Shown here: one piece after another, positions 43,836-52,362 of the stretch
Position numbering within the stretch: the stretch's first letter is position 1
Layout of the letters: every line of letters begins with the position of its first letter
Origin: Roseibium sp.
GTDB taxonomy: Bacteria; Pseudomonadota; Alphaproteobacteria; Rhizobiales; Stappiaceae
NCBI GenBank assembly: GCA_017643925.1
Contig: JAEPML010000002.1
Location: forward strand, 124,001-188,000
DNA: 64,000 nucleotides
Direction of reading: 5' to 3'
Program-made: the position numbers and the translations under genes
Notes under the pieces: model-generated
The model's input: the letters and a program-made list of their open reading frames with translations, nothing else
Databases searched by the model: none
Told to the model about the DNA's origin: nothing

Positions 43836-46800
43836 TCATTCCGCGGCGTGCGGAAGTTCGTCCTGCGGGGGAACTTTCGGTGGCTTCGGCTTCGGCATCG
43901 AGACAACTTTCGCCGCAGGTTTCTCCTGCTCGGGTTCCTCGACCGGTTCCGGTGCCGGCGCAACTCTCGGTTCTGCGTCTGCAACGTCCTGTTCGGGATC
44001 CTGTTGCACAACAGCACGCTTGGAGAAAAGCGCCTTAACACGGCTGGCCACTTTGAGGATCCAGTTCCAGATTGCCTTGAAGGTTCTGACCCACGTGCTC
44101 GGCAGGGCAATTGCCACCGGGATCATGACCAGGGTCAGGATCGTGGAGAAGGCGAGACCTGCAATCACGGCTGTCGAGAGCTGGATCCACCAGATCGCAG
44201 TGATGCCGCCAACGGCAATCGTCTGGGTGAAGAAGTTCAGGTTCACAGCGGTCGCCATCGGGATCAGGCCGACAATCGTTGTCACAGTTGTCAACAGGAT
44301 CGGACGGATACGCTGGCCCGAGGTCTTCAGGATCGCGTCAAGCGGATCAAACCCGTCATGGCGGAAGCGGTTATAGGTGTCGATCAGAACGATCGCGTTG
44401 TTCACCACGATACCCGCAAGTGCCACGATCCCCGTACCTGTCATGATGATCGAGAACTTCTGTCCCGTCAGCATCATGCCCAGAAGCACGCCCATGACCG
44501 ACATGACCACCGTCGAGAGCGTCAGGAAGGTCTGATAGAACGAGTTGAACTGGGTCAACAGGATCAGGAACATCAGGAACAGCGATGCCACCATCGCTTT
44601 CATGAGGAACTCGCCTGATTCCTTCTGGTCCTCATCGGCGCCGCGGAATTGCAGGAAGACATTGTCCGGGAAGACCTGCGCATCGATCCATGTCTGAAGC
44701 TCCTGGACTTTGCCATCCACCGTGACTTCCTTGCCTTCAGCGTCAATTGCCGTCTTGTCGACCGTGGCTTTCACCATCATCGAATAGAGGCCGTCGCGGC
44801 GGGTGATCGAGGACACCTTCTGCTCGGGCGACCGGTCGATAAAGTTTGCGATTGGCACCAGTCCGAGCGGCGTCTGCAGGCGCAGCTGGTCAAACCGGTC
44901 AAGCGTGCGCTCATCGGCCGGGAGGCGTACACGGATGTCGACCTCGTCCTCCGAATCCGTTGGGCGGTACTTGCCGATCAGGACGCCGTTGGTCACGAGC
45001 TGAACCATGTTACCGACAGAACCGATTCCTGCCTGGTAGCGGCCCGCCTGTTCCCGGTCGATGGTGATCTGCCATTCGATGCCGGGCAGGGGACGTCCGT
45101 CTTCCTGGTCCATCAGGTGTTCCATCTGGTCCAGGTGATCGCGAATGCGGGCAACCTGGGCAACCATGGTGTCATAGTCGGTCGACTTGACCTCGAGCTG
45201 GAGGTCCTTGCCCGTCGGCGGACCGCCTTCGATCTTGCGTGTTTCGACCTTGATTCCCGGAATATCCGCTGTGCGTTCCTTGATATCCGCAACGATCTCG
45301 ACATATTTCCGGCGACAGCAATACTTGGCCAGTTCCAGGGTCATTTCGCCGATCACGTCAGCCGGCTTGTCCTGAACGCCGCCAATGAACTGCGGGCCGC
45401 TTCCACCACCCGGCGGGAAGGCGGAAGTAATGACATTCTGAATGCCTTCGGTCTGAAGGATTTCCGCTTCGACCTGTTTGACGATCTCAAGCGATTCAGC
45501 GGCCGACATGTTGCCACGCGCGGACACCATCACCACTGCCTGATCAGGTTCCTCGTCGACGAAGAACTCGACGCCGGTGGAGTTCGAGCCGAAGGCATTA
45601 AGAATGAGCAAGCAAGTCCCGAGGACTGCGGCAATTGTCAGGATGTTTCCGATCGGGTTCCCCGCCAGAAGTTTCAGGTGCCGCACATAAAGGCCAGTCA
45701 GGCCCTTGACCGTGTTTGCGTCAAACTGAAGCTCTTCGGGCTTGTCGCTTTTTGCACCACCATTGCGGCTGCCAAATCCAAAGAACATTCTGATTTCGTC
45801 GAAGACCCACTCGAGCAGATGCACTACTGGTGAGATCGCACGGTAACCGGCCCAGACCGCGACAATTGTCAGAGCGACAACGGTCAGGAAGAAACCGACA
45901 TCAAGTGCAATCGGGTGGGTTAGAACCGCAAGAGGCTGCGCCAGTCCTGCGACATAACCGAAGACAGCATTGACGTTGTCAACGATAACCGGCGGCCGGT
46001 TTGTCACCAGGAAATAGGCGAAATAGGCCGCGAAACCGACTGCGACAAACTCGAATGCAAGCGAGACAAATGTCACTGAGCGGAAACGTTTGACCGGTTT
46101 CTGGTTCTCTGCCTCCACCTGTCTGGCCGCCCGTGCCCGGCGCCACCGAACGAATGGGTTCAGGACGAGATAGGATAGCAGCGCAACACCGGCTCCGATA
46201 CCTAAGGCACCAAGGAAACTCATTGGTGCAGCGCCAAGCTGTTCCATGAAATCCGGTGTGCCCGGTTGAATGCCCAAGATGGCCAGTGCCGGGAAGATTG
46301 ATGCGACACCGAACAGCGCTGCAAGCAGCCAGGCAGCATTCCGCTCCATCCAATGCGTTGTCACCGCAAAGATACCGCCAGTTACCGGCAGGAACACCAT
46401 CGCGGTCAGGAGCGCCGCCGACAGGACGATGATCACCATGATCGGCAGATAGCTCATGAATTCACCGGCAACACCGGGCCACAGCAACATGGGCAGGAAG
46501 GCCACCAGCGTCGTCGCTGTCGAGGAGACGATCGGCCAGAACATCAGCTTGGCGGCGCGGATATAGGCCTCGCGGTCTTCCATGCCTTCATGAACCTTGC
46601 GGTCGGCATATTCGACCATCACGATGGCACCGTCGACGAGCATGCCGACAGTCAACACGAGGCCGAACATCACCATGATGTTCACGGTGTAGCCGATACC
46701 CGACAGGATCAGGAAGCCGACCATGAAGGAGGTCGGAATGGCGAGACCGACCAGCAGGGCGGATCTCAGTCCAAGCGCGGCCAGGACCAGGATCATGACG

Positions 46801-47825
46801 AGGAAGATCGCTGTCATGATCGAGGACTGGAGCGATCCCAGAACCTCGAAGATATTCGAGGACATGTCGATCATGTAGTCGACCTTGATGGTCTCCGGCC
46901 AGTCCTTGGTCGCCTCGTCCACGACAGCGCGGATTGCGATGTTGTTTTCAATGATGTTGGTGCCGATCCGCTTGGTGACATCCAGCGCAATGGCCGGGTT
47001 GCCGTTCACGCGGGTGTAGCTGTCGGCGTCCTTGAACGTGCGGCGGATATTGGCGACATCGCTGAGGGTGACAACGCCTTCACCGGCCTGCTTGATCGGC
47101 AGCGAATAGACATCCAGCGCACTCTCGACGAGCCCGGGAACCTTGACGTTGAACCGCCCCTGGCCACCATCAATATAGCCCGCTGGAACCAGCTGGTTGT
47201 TGTTGGAGAGAGACGTCAGCAGTTCCTGCTGGGTGATCGCGTAGGATTCCAGCTTCTTGGCATCGATCAGGACTTCCAGAAGCTCTTCGCGGTGACCCTT
47301 CAGGTCGGCGGACCGAACCGTGTCAATTGCTTCAATCTGGTCTTTCAGGCGCCGTGCATGCTGATAGAGCGTGCGTTCGGGAACATTGCCGGACAGGGTA
47401 ATCGTGATGGTCGGGACCAGCGCAAAGTTGGTTTCCGAAATCGTCGGCTCTTCGGCATCTGCCGGAAGCTCGCCCTTGGCCGCGTCCACCTTGTCGCGCA
47501 CGTCCGCCAGCGCCTCGTCCTTGTCGAACGAGATGTCGAATTCCAGGACGATCCCCGCATGGCCTTCGGAGGCAATCGCGGTGATTTCCTTTAGGCCGTC
47601 AAGACCACGCAACTCGGTTTCCATCGGACGCACGAGCAGGCGCTCGGCATCCTCGGGGGAAATACCCTGCTGCGCGATGGAGACGTAGAAGACCGGGACA
47701 TCAATGTCCGGGCTGTCTTCCTTTGGAATATTGATGTAGCTGAAAACCCCGGCAACAAGCAGCGCCAGCATCAGCACAAAGACTGTTTTGGGGCGTCGCA
47801 GGACGCCTTCAAGCATGCCTATCAT
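43836..47825 (-). CDS. RND efflux pump inner-membrane subunit with extra membrane block
   Basis: A 1329-residue RND permease (AcrB superfamily), about 280 residues longer than usual. The N-terminal helix, porter repeats and helix 4 motif GMLVDGAIVMVEYADRK (Asp398) are in place, as is GIVVNNAIVLIDTYNRF in the second half. Between the end of helix 6 and the start of the second repeat, residues about 495-705 insert at least four additional hydrophobic segments (about 498-520, 534-556, 585-608, 642-664). The C-terminus is a Pro/Glu-rich tail. It probably exports hydrophobic compounds with the adaptor encoded just upstream (4-bp overlap). No outer-membrane channel gene is present. Confidence 0.92.
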   Translation of the reverse strand: MIGMLEGVLRRPKTVFVLMLALLVAGVFSYINIPKEDSPDIDVPVFYVSIAQQGISPEDAERLLVRPMETELRGLDGLKEITAIASEGHAGIVLEFDISFDKDEALADVRDKVDAAKGELPADAEEPTISETNFALVPTITITLSGNVPERTLYQHARRLKDQIEAIDTVRSADLKGHREELLEVLIDAKKLESYAITQQELLTSLSNNNQLVPAGYIDGGQGRFNVKVPGLVESALDVYSLPIKQAGEGVVTLSDVANIRRTFKDADSYTRVNGNPAIALDVTKRIGTNIIENNIAIRAVVDEATKDWPETIKVDYMIDMSSNIFEVLGSLQSSIMTAIFLVMILVLAALGLRSALLVGLAIPTSFMVGFLILSGIGYTVNIMVMFGLVLTVGMLVDGAIVMVEYADRKVHEGMEDREAYIRAAKLMFWPIVSSTATTLVAFLPMLLWPGVAGEFMSYLPIMVIIVLSAALLTAMVFLPVTGGIFAVTTHWMERNAAWLLAALFGVASIFPALAILGIQPGTPDFMEQLGAAPMSFLGALGIGAGVALLSYLVLNPFVRWRRARAARQVEAENQKPVKRFRSVTFVSLAFEFVAVGFAAYFAYFLVTNRPPVIVDNVNAVFGYVAGLAQPLAVLTHPIALDVGFFLTVVALTIVAVWAGYRAISPVVHLLEWVFDEIRMFFGFGSRNGGAKSDKPEELQFDANTVKGLTGLYVRHLKLLAGNPIGNILTIAAVLGTCLLILNAFGSNSTGVEFFVDEEPDQAVVMVSARGNMSAAESLEIVKQVEAEILQTEGIQNVITSAFPPGGGSGPQFIGGVQDKPADVIGEMTLELAKYCCRRKYVEIVADIKERTADIPGIKVETRKIEGGPPTGKDLQLEVKSTDYDTMVAQVARIRDHLDQMEHLMDQEDGRPLPGIEWQITIDREQAGRYQAGIGSVGNMVQLVTNGVLIGKYRPTDSEDEVDIRVRLPADERTLDRFDQLRLQTPLGLVPIANFIDRSPEQKVSSITRRDGLYSMMVKATVDKTAIDAEGKEVTVDGKVQELQTWIDAQVFPDNVFLQFRGADEDQKESGEFLMKAMVASLFLMFLILLTQFNSFYQTFLTLSTVVMSVMGVLLGMMLTGQKFSIIMTGTGIVALAGIVVNNAIVLIDTYNRFRHDGFDPLDAILKTSGQRIRPILLTTVTTIVGLIPMATAVNLNFFTQTIAVGGITAIWWIQLSTAVIAGLAFSTILTLVMIPVAIALPSTWVRTFKAIWNWILKVASRVKALFSKRAVVQQDPEQDVADAEPRVAPAPEPVEEPEQEKPAAKVVSMPKPKPPKVPPQDELPHAAE

Positions 47826-48925
47826 TGAGCAACCTCAGCAACTTCAAAAACCGGCTCGACCACCTGGTCTTCCCCGACATATTCCTGTCCGACGACAATC
47901 ACGTTGACCGTGTCCGGAAGTCCGCCGACCCAGAGGCCGTCTTTCTCACCACCTAGCACCTTGACCGGATAGAACGCCGTCTTGTTGTCGTCGCTGACGG
48001 CACGAACGCCGACTTCGCCGTCATCATTCAGCGTAAGGATTGCCGGAGAAATCTTGTGCGCTTTCTCGACCGGCAGCGGCAGCTTGGTGACAGCAGTAAC
48101 ACCATCTCGGGCCGCGCCGTCCGGATTGGGCAGTTCCACTTCGATGCGGAACGTGCGCGTATCCGGGTTGGCTGCCGGTGAAATGTAACGGACCTTGCCT
48201 TCCATGGTCTCACCTGTGACCAGTTCAACTTCGGCCGTCATGTCCAGAGAGACCTGGGCAACGTTGAGTTCCGACACCTGGCCGATGGCAATCATCGGAT
48301 CCGAATTGACCACGGTCGCGCAGATGCTGCCCTTTTCGAGCTGAGCGCCGACTTCAGCCATCGGGGTCTGGATGACACCGCTGATCGGGGAACGAATGAT
48401 CGTGTGCTCGAGCTCGAGCTCCGCTTCCTTGATGCGGGCACGCGCTGCGTCCAGAAGCGCCTGTGTTGCGGCGGCCCTGGTCTGGGCGGTGTAGCCTTTC
48501 TCGGCAAGCTGGGAAGCGGCTGCGTGGTCCATCTCCGCCTGGGCCAGAAGGGCCTTGGCTTCCAGGATACGTGCTTCGCGGGTGCCCTTGTCGAGGACGC
48601 AAAGGATATCGCCGGCGGACACATAGGCGCCTTCGCGGGCAGGGCGCTCGATCACGTCGTCGGTGGTTTCCGCACGAACCTCAACCTTGGCCTCGGACTC
48701 GGTCCGTCCGCGGACTTCAAGGATGGCCTGGCGATCCTGGGCTTCGAGTTTCAGGACCTGGACCCGGAATGTGGTGTCCTGTCCCTCGGCGACCCGGTCC
48801 GCGGGAGCCGGTGTGGCGTTTTCACCGTCACCGACACCGCCAATGACAACTGTGCCCTGTGACATCCAGAAACCGATGCCGACAGTCAGCGCGGCCGCCA
48901 GGATATATGAGATTTTGACTTTCAT
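47822..48925 (-). CDS. RND efflux periplasmic adaptor (membrane fusion protein)
   Basis: A 367-residue HlyD/AcrA-type adaptor with an N-terminal membrane anchor (about 5-22), a lipoyl half-motif region (VEVRAETTDDVIERPAREGAYVSAGDILCVLD), a helical hairpin (about 110-165), and beta-barrel domains. It connects the permease to an outer-membrane factor. ATG 48925 has GGAG upstream; the longer frame to 48970 overlaps padR. Its stop overlaps the RND start, so the two are translationally coupled. Confidence 0.92.
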   Translation of the reverse strand: MKVKISYILAAALTVGIGFWMSQGTVVIGGVGDGENATPAPADRVAEGQDTTFRVQVLKLEAQDRQAILEVRGRTESEAKVEVRAETTDDVIERPAREGAYVSAGDILCVLDKGTREARILEAKALLAQAEMDHAAASQLAEKGYTAQTRAAATQALLDAARARIKEAELELEHTIIRSPISGVIQTPMAEVGAQLEKGSICATVVNSDPMIAIGQVSELNVAQVSLDMTAEVELVTGETMEGKVRYISPAANPDTRTFRIEVELPNPDGAARDGVTAVTKLPLPVEKAHKISPAILTLNDDGEVGVRAVSDDNKTAFYPVKVLGGEKDGLWVGGLPDTVNVIVVGQEYVGEDQVVEPVFEVAEVAQ

Positions 48926-48950
48926 GCGTCGTAACTCCGAGACGTCTTGC

Positions 48951-49508
48951 CTACTCGGCTGCCGTTGCAATGGGATTGGCAGCGTCTTCAGCTATCTTGA
49001 TGAGGGCCTCGCCGTGTTCTTCCAGGTAGGCGAGGGTAAAATTCATGCAGGCCATCCCGTAGTTACGGGTCCAGCTGGACCCGGGATGCGTGCATTCCGA
49101 ATCTTTTTCGCAGTCGATCATCTGCTGCAGTTCTTCCGTGACCTGCATCTTGCGGCGCTCAAGCGCCCGCCGGATCACATCCGGTGGCAGTTGAGCCGCA
49201 TTCAGGGCGATCAACAGGAATGGGGATTTGAACGTGTCGGCGGCCTGTGGCTCGCACAGGGAACCGATGAACTCGGAACGGCCGGCATCCGTGATGGAAT
49301 AGACCTTGCGCGCAGGTTTGCCTGCCTGGGGTTCTTCGCGAACCGTGACCAGCCCTTCGGATTCAAGACGCGCCAGCGCCGGATAGATCGAGCCGAAACT
49401 CGCATCTTCGAAGTAGCTGAACCGGCCTTCGGTGGATTCCTTCCGGATTTCATATCCGGTGGCGTCCCCGAAGGACAGGATGGCAAGGCACAAGCTTCTA
49501 ACGCTCAT
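48951..49508 (-). CDS. PadR-family transcriptional regulator
   Basis: A 185-residue PadR protein: SLCLAILSFGDATGYEIRK with the winged helix ending in SIYPALARLESEGLVTVREEPQAGKPARKVYSITDAG, then a C-terminal dimerisation helix region typical of PadR-s2 (about 95-165). It contains Cys-rich features (CEKDSECTHPG) of unknown role. It is the first gene of an operon with the adaptor and RND pump, so it very likely represses them until a ligand binds. Confidence 0.92.
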   Translation of the reverse strand: MSVRSLCLAILSFGDATGYEIRKESTEGRFSYFEDASFGSIYPALARLESEGLVTVREEPQAGKPARKVYSITDAGRSEFIGSLCEPQAADTFKSPFLLIALNAAQLPPDVIRRALERRKMQVTEELQQMIDCEKDSECTHPGSSWTRNYGMACMNFTLAYLEEHGEALIKIAEDAANPIATAAE

Positions 49509-49548
49509 CGAATTCTCCAGCCTGGGAGCGTCCTCCCGGCGTGACAGC

Positions 49549-49600
49549 CTTCTTACAGCGTGGATCAGGCTCCAACCGACCGATACATCATTGTAAGAAG
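49549..49600. promoter_or_regulatory. Long-spaced inverted repeat in padR leader
   Basis: CTTCTTACA (49549-49557) and TGTAAGAAG (49592-49600) are perfect 9-bp arms separated by 34 bp, 41-92 bp upstream of padR. They could form a leader-RNA stem or a looped operator. Confidence 0.4.
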
Positions 49601-49615
49601 TGTCATATGTTGGAT

Positions 49616-49640
49616 TGATATATCGGACAAATATATATCA
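49616..49640. promoter_or_regulatory. Operator-like inverted repeat upstream of padR
   Basis: TGATATAT (49616-49623) and ATATATCA (49633-49640) are perfect 8-bp arms around a 9-base spacer, about 110 bp upstream of padR. It is a candidate PadR binding site. Confidence 0.5.
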
Positions 49641-49829
49641 TTCCGGAAGTAATCAAGGGTGCGCTGCACAAAATATGAAAAATAATTAATGGAAGCTGAC
49701 CTTGACGGAAATTGAGGCGTTTCTGCCTAATTTGACAGCTTGCCGGTCGCAATGAACGCGGGCTACGCTATCTTGACTTCAAGTTGCAGGATAGCGACTG
49801 AAGGGCCCCATGTGATCAGGACAAGTACA

Positions 49830-50201
49830 ATGCATAACCGTCTTCAGCTTCCCAAGGATCCCCTGTTGCGCTTGCTGGCGATCAATGCCCTGACCGGTGT
49901 CGGCATCGCCTCGCTGGTCCTGATCGGCATCATCTGGTCAAATATCGGTAATCTCAGGACTTTGGTGTTTGCATCCGACAATCCGCTTCTACCACTGGTC
50001 ATGCTGGCGGTCGCGCTGGTGATAACGCTGGCGTCGGTGGTCATGGGGTCCGCGATCATGCTGCTGGGAGAAAAACGCAACTCCGGCGGTGGGGGTGGTC
50101 ATCGTTCCTGGATCAGCCTGTTCGAGGGAAAGGCACTCGAGCCGATCCCGGTCGAGGCACGCGCTCGTGCACATCGCCGCAGAAACGACCTGGCGAATTG
50201 A
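49830..50201 (+). CDS. Small two-helix membrane protein
   Basis: A 123-residue protein with hydrophobic helices at about 18-40 (INALTGVGIASLVLIGIIW) and 55-80 (LLPLVMLAVALVITLASVVMGSAIMLL), a Gly-rich loop and a basic C-terminus. It matches a conserved hypothetical type I recall from Rhizobiales relatives, without known function. ATG 49830 has AGGA 9 bases upstream; the frame opening at 49740 is less likely. It converges on a 49-residue membrane gene 18 bp away. Confidence 0.72.
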   Translation: MHNRLQLPKDPLLRLLAINALTGVGIASLVLIGIIWSNIGNLRTLVFASDNPLLPLVMLAVALVITLASVVMGSAIMLLGEKRNSGGGGGHRSWISLFEGKALEPIPVEARARAHRRRNDLAN

Positions 50202-50219
50202 CCAGCCGAATGTTCCTGT

Positions 50220-50369
50220 TCAGTGGATCAGGTTATGATAGGCATAGCCCGGCTGAACCGCGCTGAAGGAAATCTTTCCGAAATCGACCGACCAGATCAT
50301 GGCGGCGGCTGTCAAAAGCAGCAGGATACCAGCAGATGAAAGCGTCTTGTCTTCGCGTCTTTCCATCAT
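50220..50369 (-). CDS. Small single-helix membrane protein (49 aa)
   Basis: A 49-residue frame starting MMERRED with a strong Shine-Dalgarno (GGAGG, 5 bases before the first ATG at 50369; the second at 50366 is equally possible). Residues about 13-30 (AGILLLLTAAAMIWSV) form one membrane helix, followed by a short polar tail ending YHNLIH. No family was recognised. The clear ribosome site is the main support. Confidence 0.6.
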   Translation of the reverse strand: MMERREDKTLSSAGILLLLTAAAMIWSVDFGKISFSAVQPGYAYHNLIH

Positions 50370-50424
50370 GATGACCTCCATGTTGATGTGATCGTTATAT
50401 CGCCGGGTTTCTAAGGCTAGGGTA

Positions 50425-50461
50425 ACGGGTCCTGTAAAATTTTAGAGACCCGTAGATTTTT
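50425..50461 (+). terminator. Hairpin with T run, possible terminator
   Basis: ACGGGTC (50425-50431) pairs with GACCCGT (50447-50453); the loop contains the palindrome TAAAATTTTA. TTTTT follows at 50457-50461. It could end readthrough from the rightward 123-residue gene. Confidence 0.45.
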
Positions 50462-50666
50462 CAAGATTGCAGGCCACTGGCAGGTGAGGCGGTTTCGAAA
50501 CCGTCCATGCCCACCAGTATAGGTGCAGAACTTTGCACAGGGCGCCTGCCGCAGGGGTAAGGCCAAATCTGGTCGGCAAGTTAACTATACAACCTAAAAT
50601 ACAACTTAAATCCAGGGTTGTCGGGTTGCGCCGGCTGCAGCGCTGCTTTACCACCTTCAATAGATT

Positions 50667-50684
50667 AATGATTTATTAATCATT
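50667..50684. promoter_or_regulatory. AT-rich inverted repeat before the 112-residue gene
   Basis: AATGATT (50667-50673) and AATCATT (50678-50684) are perfect arms around TATT, ending 13 bp before the gene start and just in front of its Shine-Dalgarno. Either an operator or a leader hairpin affecting translation. Confidence 0.4.
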
Positions 50685-50697
50685 GCCAGAGGTTGTA

Positions 50698-51036
50698 ATG
50701 CGTTACGTGTTTCGAAATCTTCATGTTTTTGTTTTTGCGTTTGTTTTCGTGTTTTTGGCGCTTGTGGTCGCCCACAAGCCACAGGAGGCAGTCCGCTATG
50801 TGCAGCCTTGGGTAGAAGACGCGGTCGAGTTGCAGGATCTTGCAAACGCGGTCTACCGGGAAGTGGCCCAAACGGATTGGAAAGGGGCCTCGGACGAGGC
50901 GCTGACGCTATTTGTGGCCGCGGTGCGCATGCCGTCGCTGCTGTTCGAGCGTTTGGCGGAAAAGGTCGAAGGCGTCGAGAAGGACATGCAACGGCGCTCT
51001 GCTGTCGATGCCCCCGAGGTCTCCAATCAGGTCTGA
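50698..51036 (+). CDS. Small anchored or secreted protein (112 aa)
   Basis: A 112-residue frame with an N-terminal hydrophobic helix unusually rich in Phe and Val (about residues 8-25), then a polar helical domain rich in Glu and Ala. ATG 50698 with AGAGG upstream is preferred to the start at 50683. The first 60 bases are T-rich compared with neighbours because of the Phe/Val run. No family recognised. It converges on pcaF; an inverted repeat spans the junction (51046-51070). Confidence 0.6.
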   Translation: MRYVFRNLHVFVFAFVFVFLALVVAHKPQEAVRYVQPWVEDAVELQDLANAVYREVAQTDWKGASDEALTLFVAAVRMPSLLFERLAEKVEGVEKDMQRRSAVDAPEVSNQV

Positions 51037-51045
51037 CGAACTGTC

Positions 51046-51070
51046 GCGGTTTCGACTGCGGTCAAACCGC
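51046..51070. terminator. Weak hairpin between convergent genes
   Basis: GCGGTTT (51046-51052) and AAACCGC (51064-51070) can pair around 11 bases, spanning the pcaF stop codon. No T run follows, so the terminator role is uncertain. Confidence 0.3.
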
Positions 51071-52267
51071 TGCCAGGGCCAGCGCGATGCCCTGACCAAC
51101 CCCGATACACATCGTCGCGAGCGCCAGCTTTCCTCCACGTTCTTTGAGTTCCAACGCTGCGGTTCCCGTGATCCTTGCACCCGACATGCCAAGGGGATGA
51201 CCGAGCGCAATTGCACCGCCATTGGGGTTGAGATGCTCGCTGTCTTCCGGAAGGCCGAGATCCCGCATCACCGCGATGCCCTGGGCAGCAAAGGCCTCGT
51301 TCAACTCGATCACGTCAAACTCCGCAAGCCCAATGCCATACCGCGCGCAAAGCTTGCGTGTTGCAGGGGCAGGGCCGATCCCCATGATGCGCGGCGGCAC
51401 GCCGGCCGTTGCCCCACCGATGATACGCGCGATCGGTTTCAGATTGAATTTTTCGACCGCCTTCTCAGACGCGATCAGAAGCGCAGCGGCGCCGTCATTC
51501 ACCCCCGAAGCGTTGCCCGCGGTCACCGTGCCGTTCTCGCGGAAGGGCGTGCGCAGACCCGATAGCGAGTCGAGGCTGGTGCTCGCCCGGGGGTGTTCGT
51601 CCTTGTCCACCAGAACCGGATCGCCCTTGCGCTTCGGGATCATGACCGGGACGATTTCTTCGGTGAATCGCCCAGTCTCCTGCGCTCTCGCTGCCCGTTG
51701 CTGGCTTCTGAGTGCAAATCTGTCCTGGTCTTCCCGCGAAATGGAAAACTCTTCAGCCACATTCTCTGCTGTTTCCGGCATGGAATCGATGCCGTATTGG
51801 CTCTTGAGCAATGGATTGACGAAACGCCAGCCGATCGTGGTGTCGTAGATTTCGGCACTGCGGGAAAACGCAGTGTCGGCTTTTGGCATGACCATCGGCG
51901 CACGCGACATGCTTTCCACACCGCCGGCAATCGCCAGGTCGATCTCACCGCTCTTGATGGCCCTTGCAGCCGTCATCACCGCATCCATCCCCGAGCCGCA
52001 CAACCTGTTCAGCGTGAGGCCCGGCACGGTGTCGGGCAAACCTGCCAGAAGGGCGGACATGCGTGCAACGTTACGATTGTCTTCGCCGGCCTGGTTGGCG
52101 CATCCGAAATAGACGTCGTCGATCTCGTTCCAGTCCGTGTCGGCGTTGCGCTCGATCAGGGCTTCCAGCGGGATTGCGCCAAGATCATCCGTCCGCACCG
52201 AGGAGAGCATCCCGCCGTAGCGGCCGATTGGTGTCCTGACATAGTCGCAGATATAGACGTGATGCAT
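51062..52267 (-). CDS. pcaF: 3-oxoadipyl-CoA thiolase
   Basis: A 401-residue thiolase. Catalytic Cys90 (TLNRLCGSGM), the NPNGGAIALGHPLGMSGAR His motif and the second Cys in MCIGVGQG are present. The RYGGMLSSVRTDDLGAIPLEAL and YDTTIGWRFVNP segments are typical of PcaF/PaaJ rather than acetoacetyl-CoA thiolases. It cleaves 3-oxoadipyl-CoA to succinyl-CoA and acetyl-CoA in aromatic degradation. No other pca or paa genes are in the window, so it stands apart from its pathway here. Confidence 0.92.
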   Translation of the reverse strand: MHHVYICDYVRTPIGRYGGMLSSVRTDDLGAIPLEALIERNADTDWNEIDDVYFGCANQAGEDNRNVARMSALLAGLPDTVPGLTLNRLCGSGMDAVMTAARAIKSGEIDLAIAGGVESMSRAPMVMPKADTAFSRSAEIYDTTIGWRFVNPLLKSQYGIDSMPETAENVAEEFSISREDQDRFALRSQQRAARAQETGRFTEEIVPVMIPKRKGDPVLVDKDEHPRASTSLDSLSGLRTPFRENGTVTAGNASGVNDGAAALLIASEKAVEKFNLKPIARIIGGATAGVPPRIMGIGPAPATRKLCARYGIGLAEFDVIELNEAFAAQGIAVMRDLGLPEDSEHLNPNGGAIALGHPLGMSGARITGTAALELKERGGKLALATMCIGVGQGIALALAAV

Positions 52268-52362
52268 GTGTTCGTTTCCCGGGCCATCTCTACCGATCGA
52301 GCCGAAGTCTTGCCGGACATTTCCGGCAAAGGCAAGAATGCATCACAAAAAACGGCCCCTGA

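Larger units (their letters stand above)
49509..49829. other. Non-coding divergent promoter region of padR operon
   Basis: A 321-bp gap with no supported gene. Besides the two repeats listed separately, it includes an AT-rich stretch (AAAATATGAAAAATAATTAATGG, given here only by position 49670-49692) that could hold promoter elements for the rightward small membrane gene. Confidence 0.5.
50370..50697. other. Non-coding region rich in palindromes
   Basis: A 328-bp gap with no supported gene. It carries a hairpin followed by T5 at 50425, a 14-bp palindrome CGGTTTCGAAACCG (50490-50503) and an AT-rich inverted repeat at 50667. Divergent promoters for the 49-residue and 112-residue genes presumably lie here. 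Confidence 0.5.

Noticed and set aside
43616..44038. 140-codon plus-strand frame
   Set aside because: It reads through the REP-like palindrome and the RND terminator and is antisense to the RND end.
46353..47594. 413-codon plus-strand frame
   Set aside because: Antisense shadow of the RND pump; His/Asp/Gln-rich composition is a mirror of the true frame.
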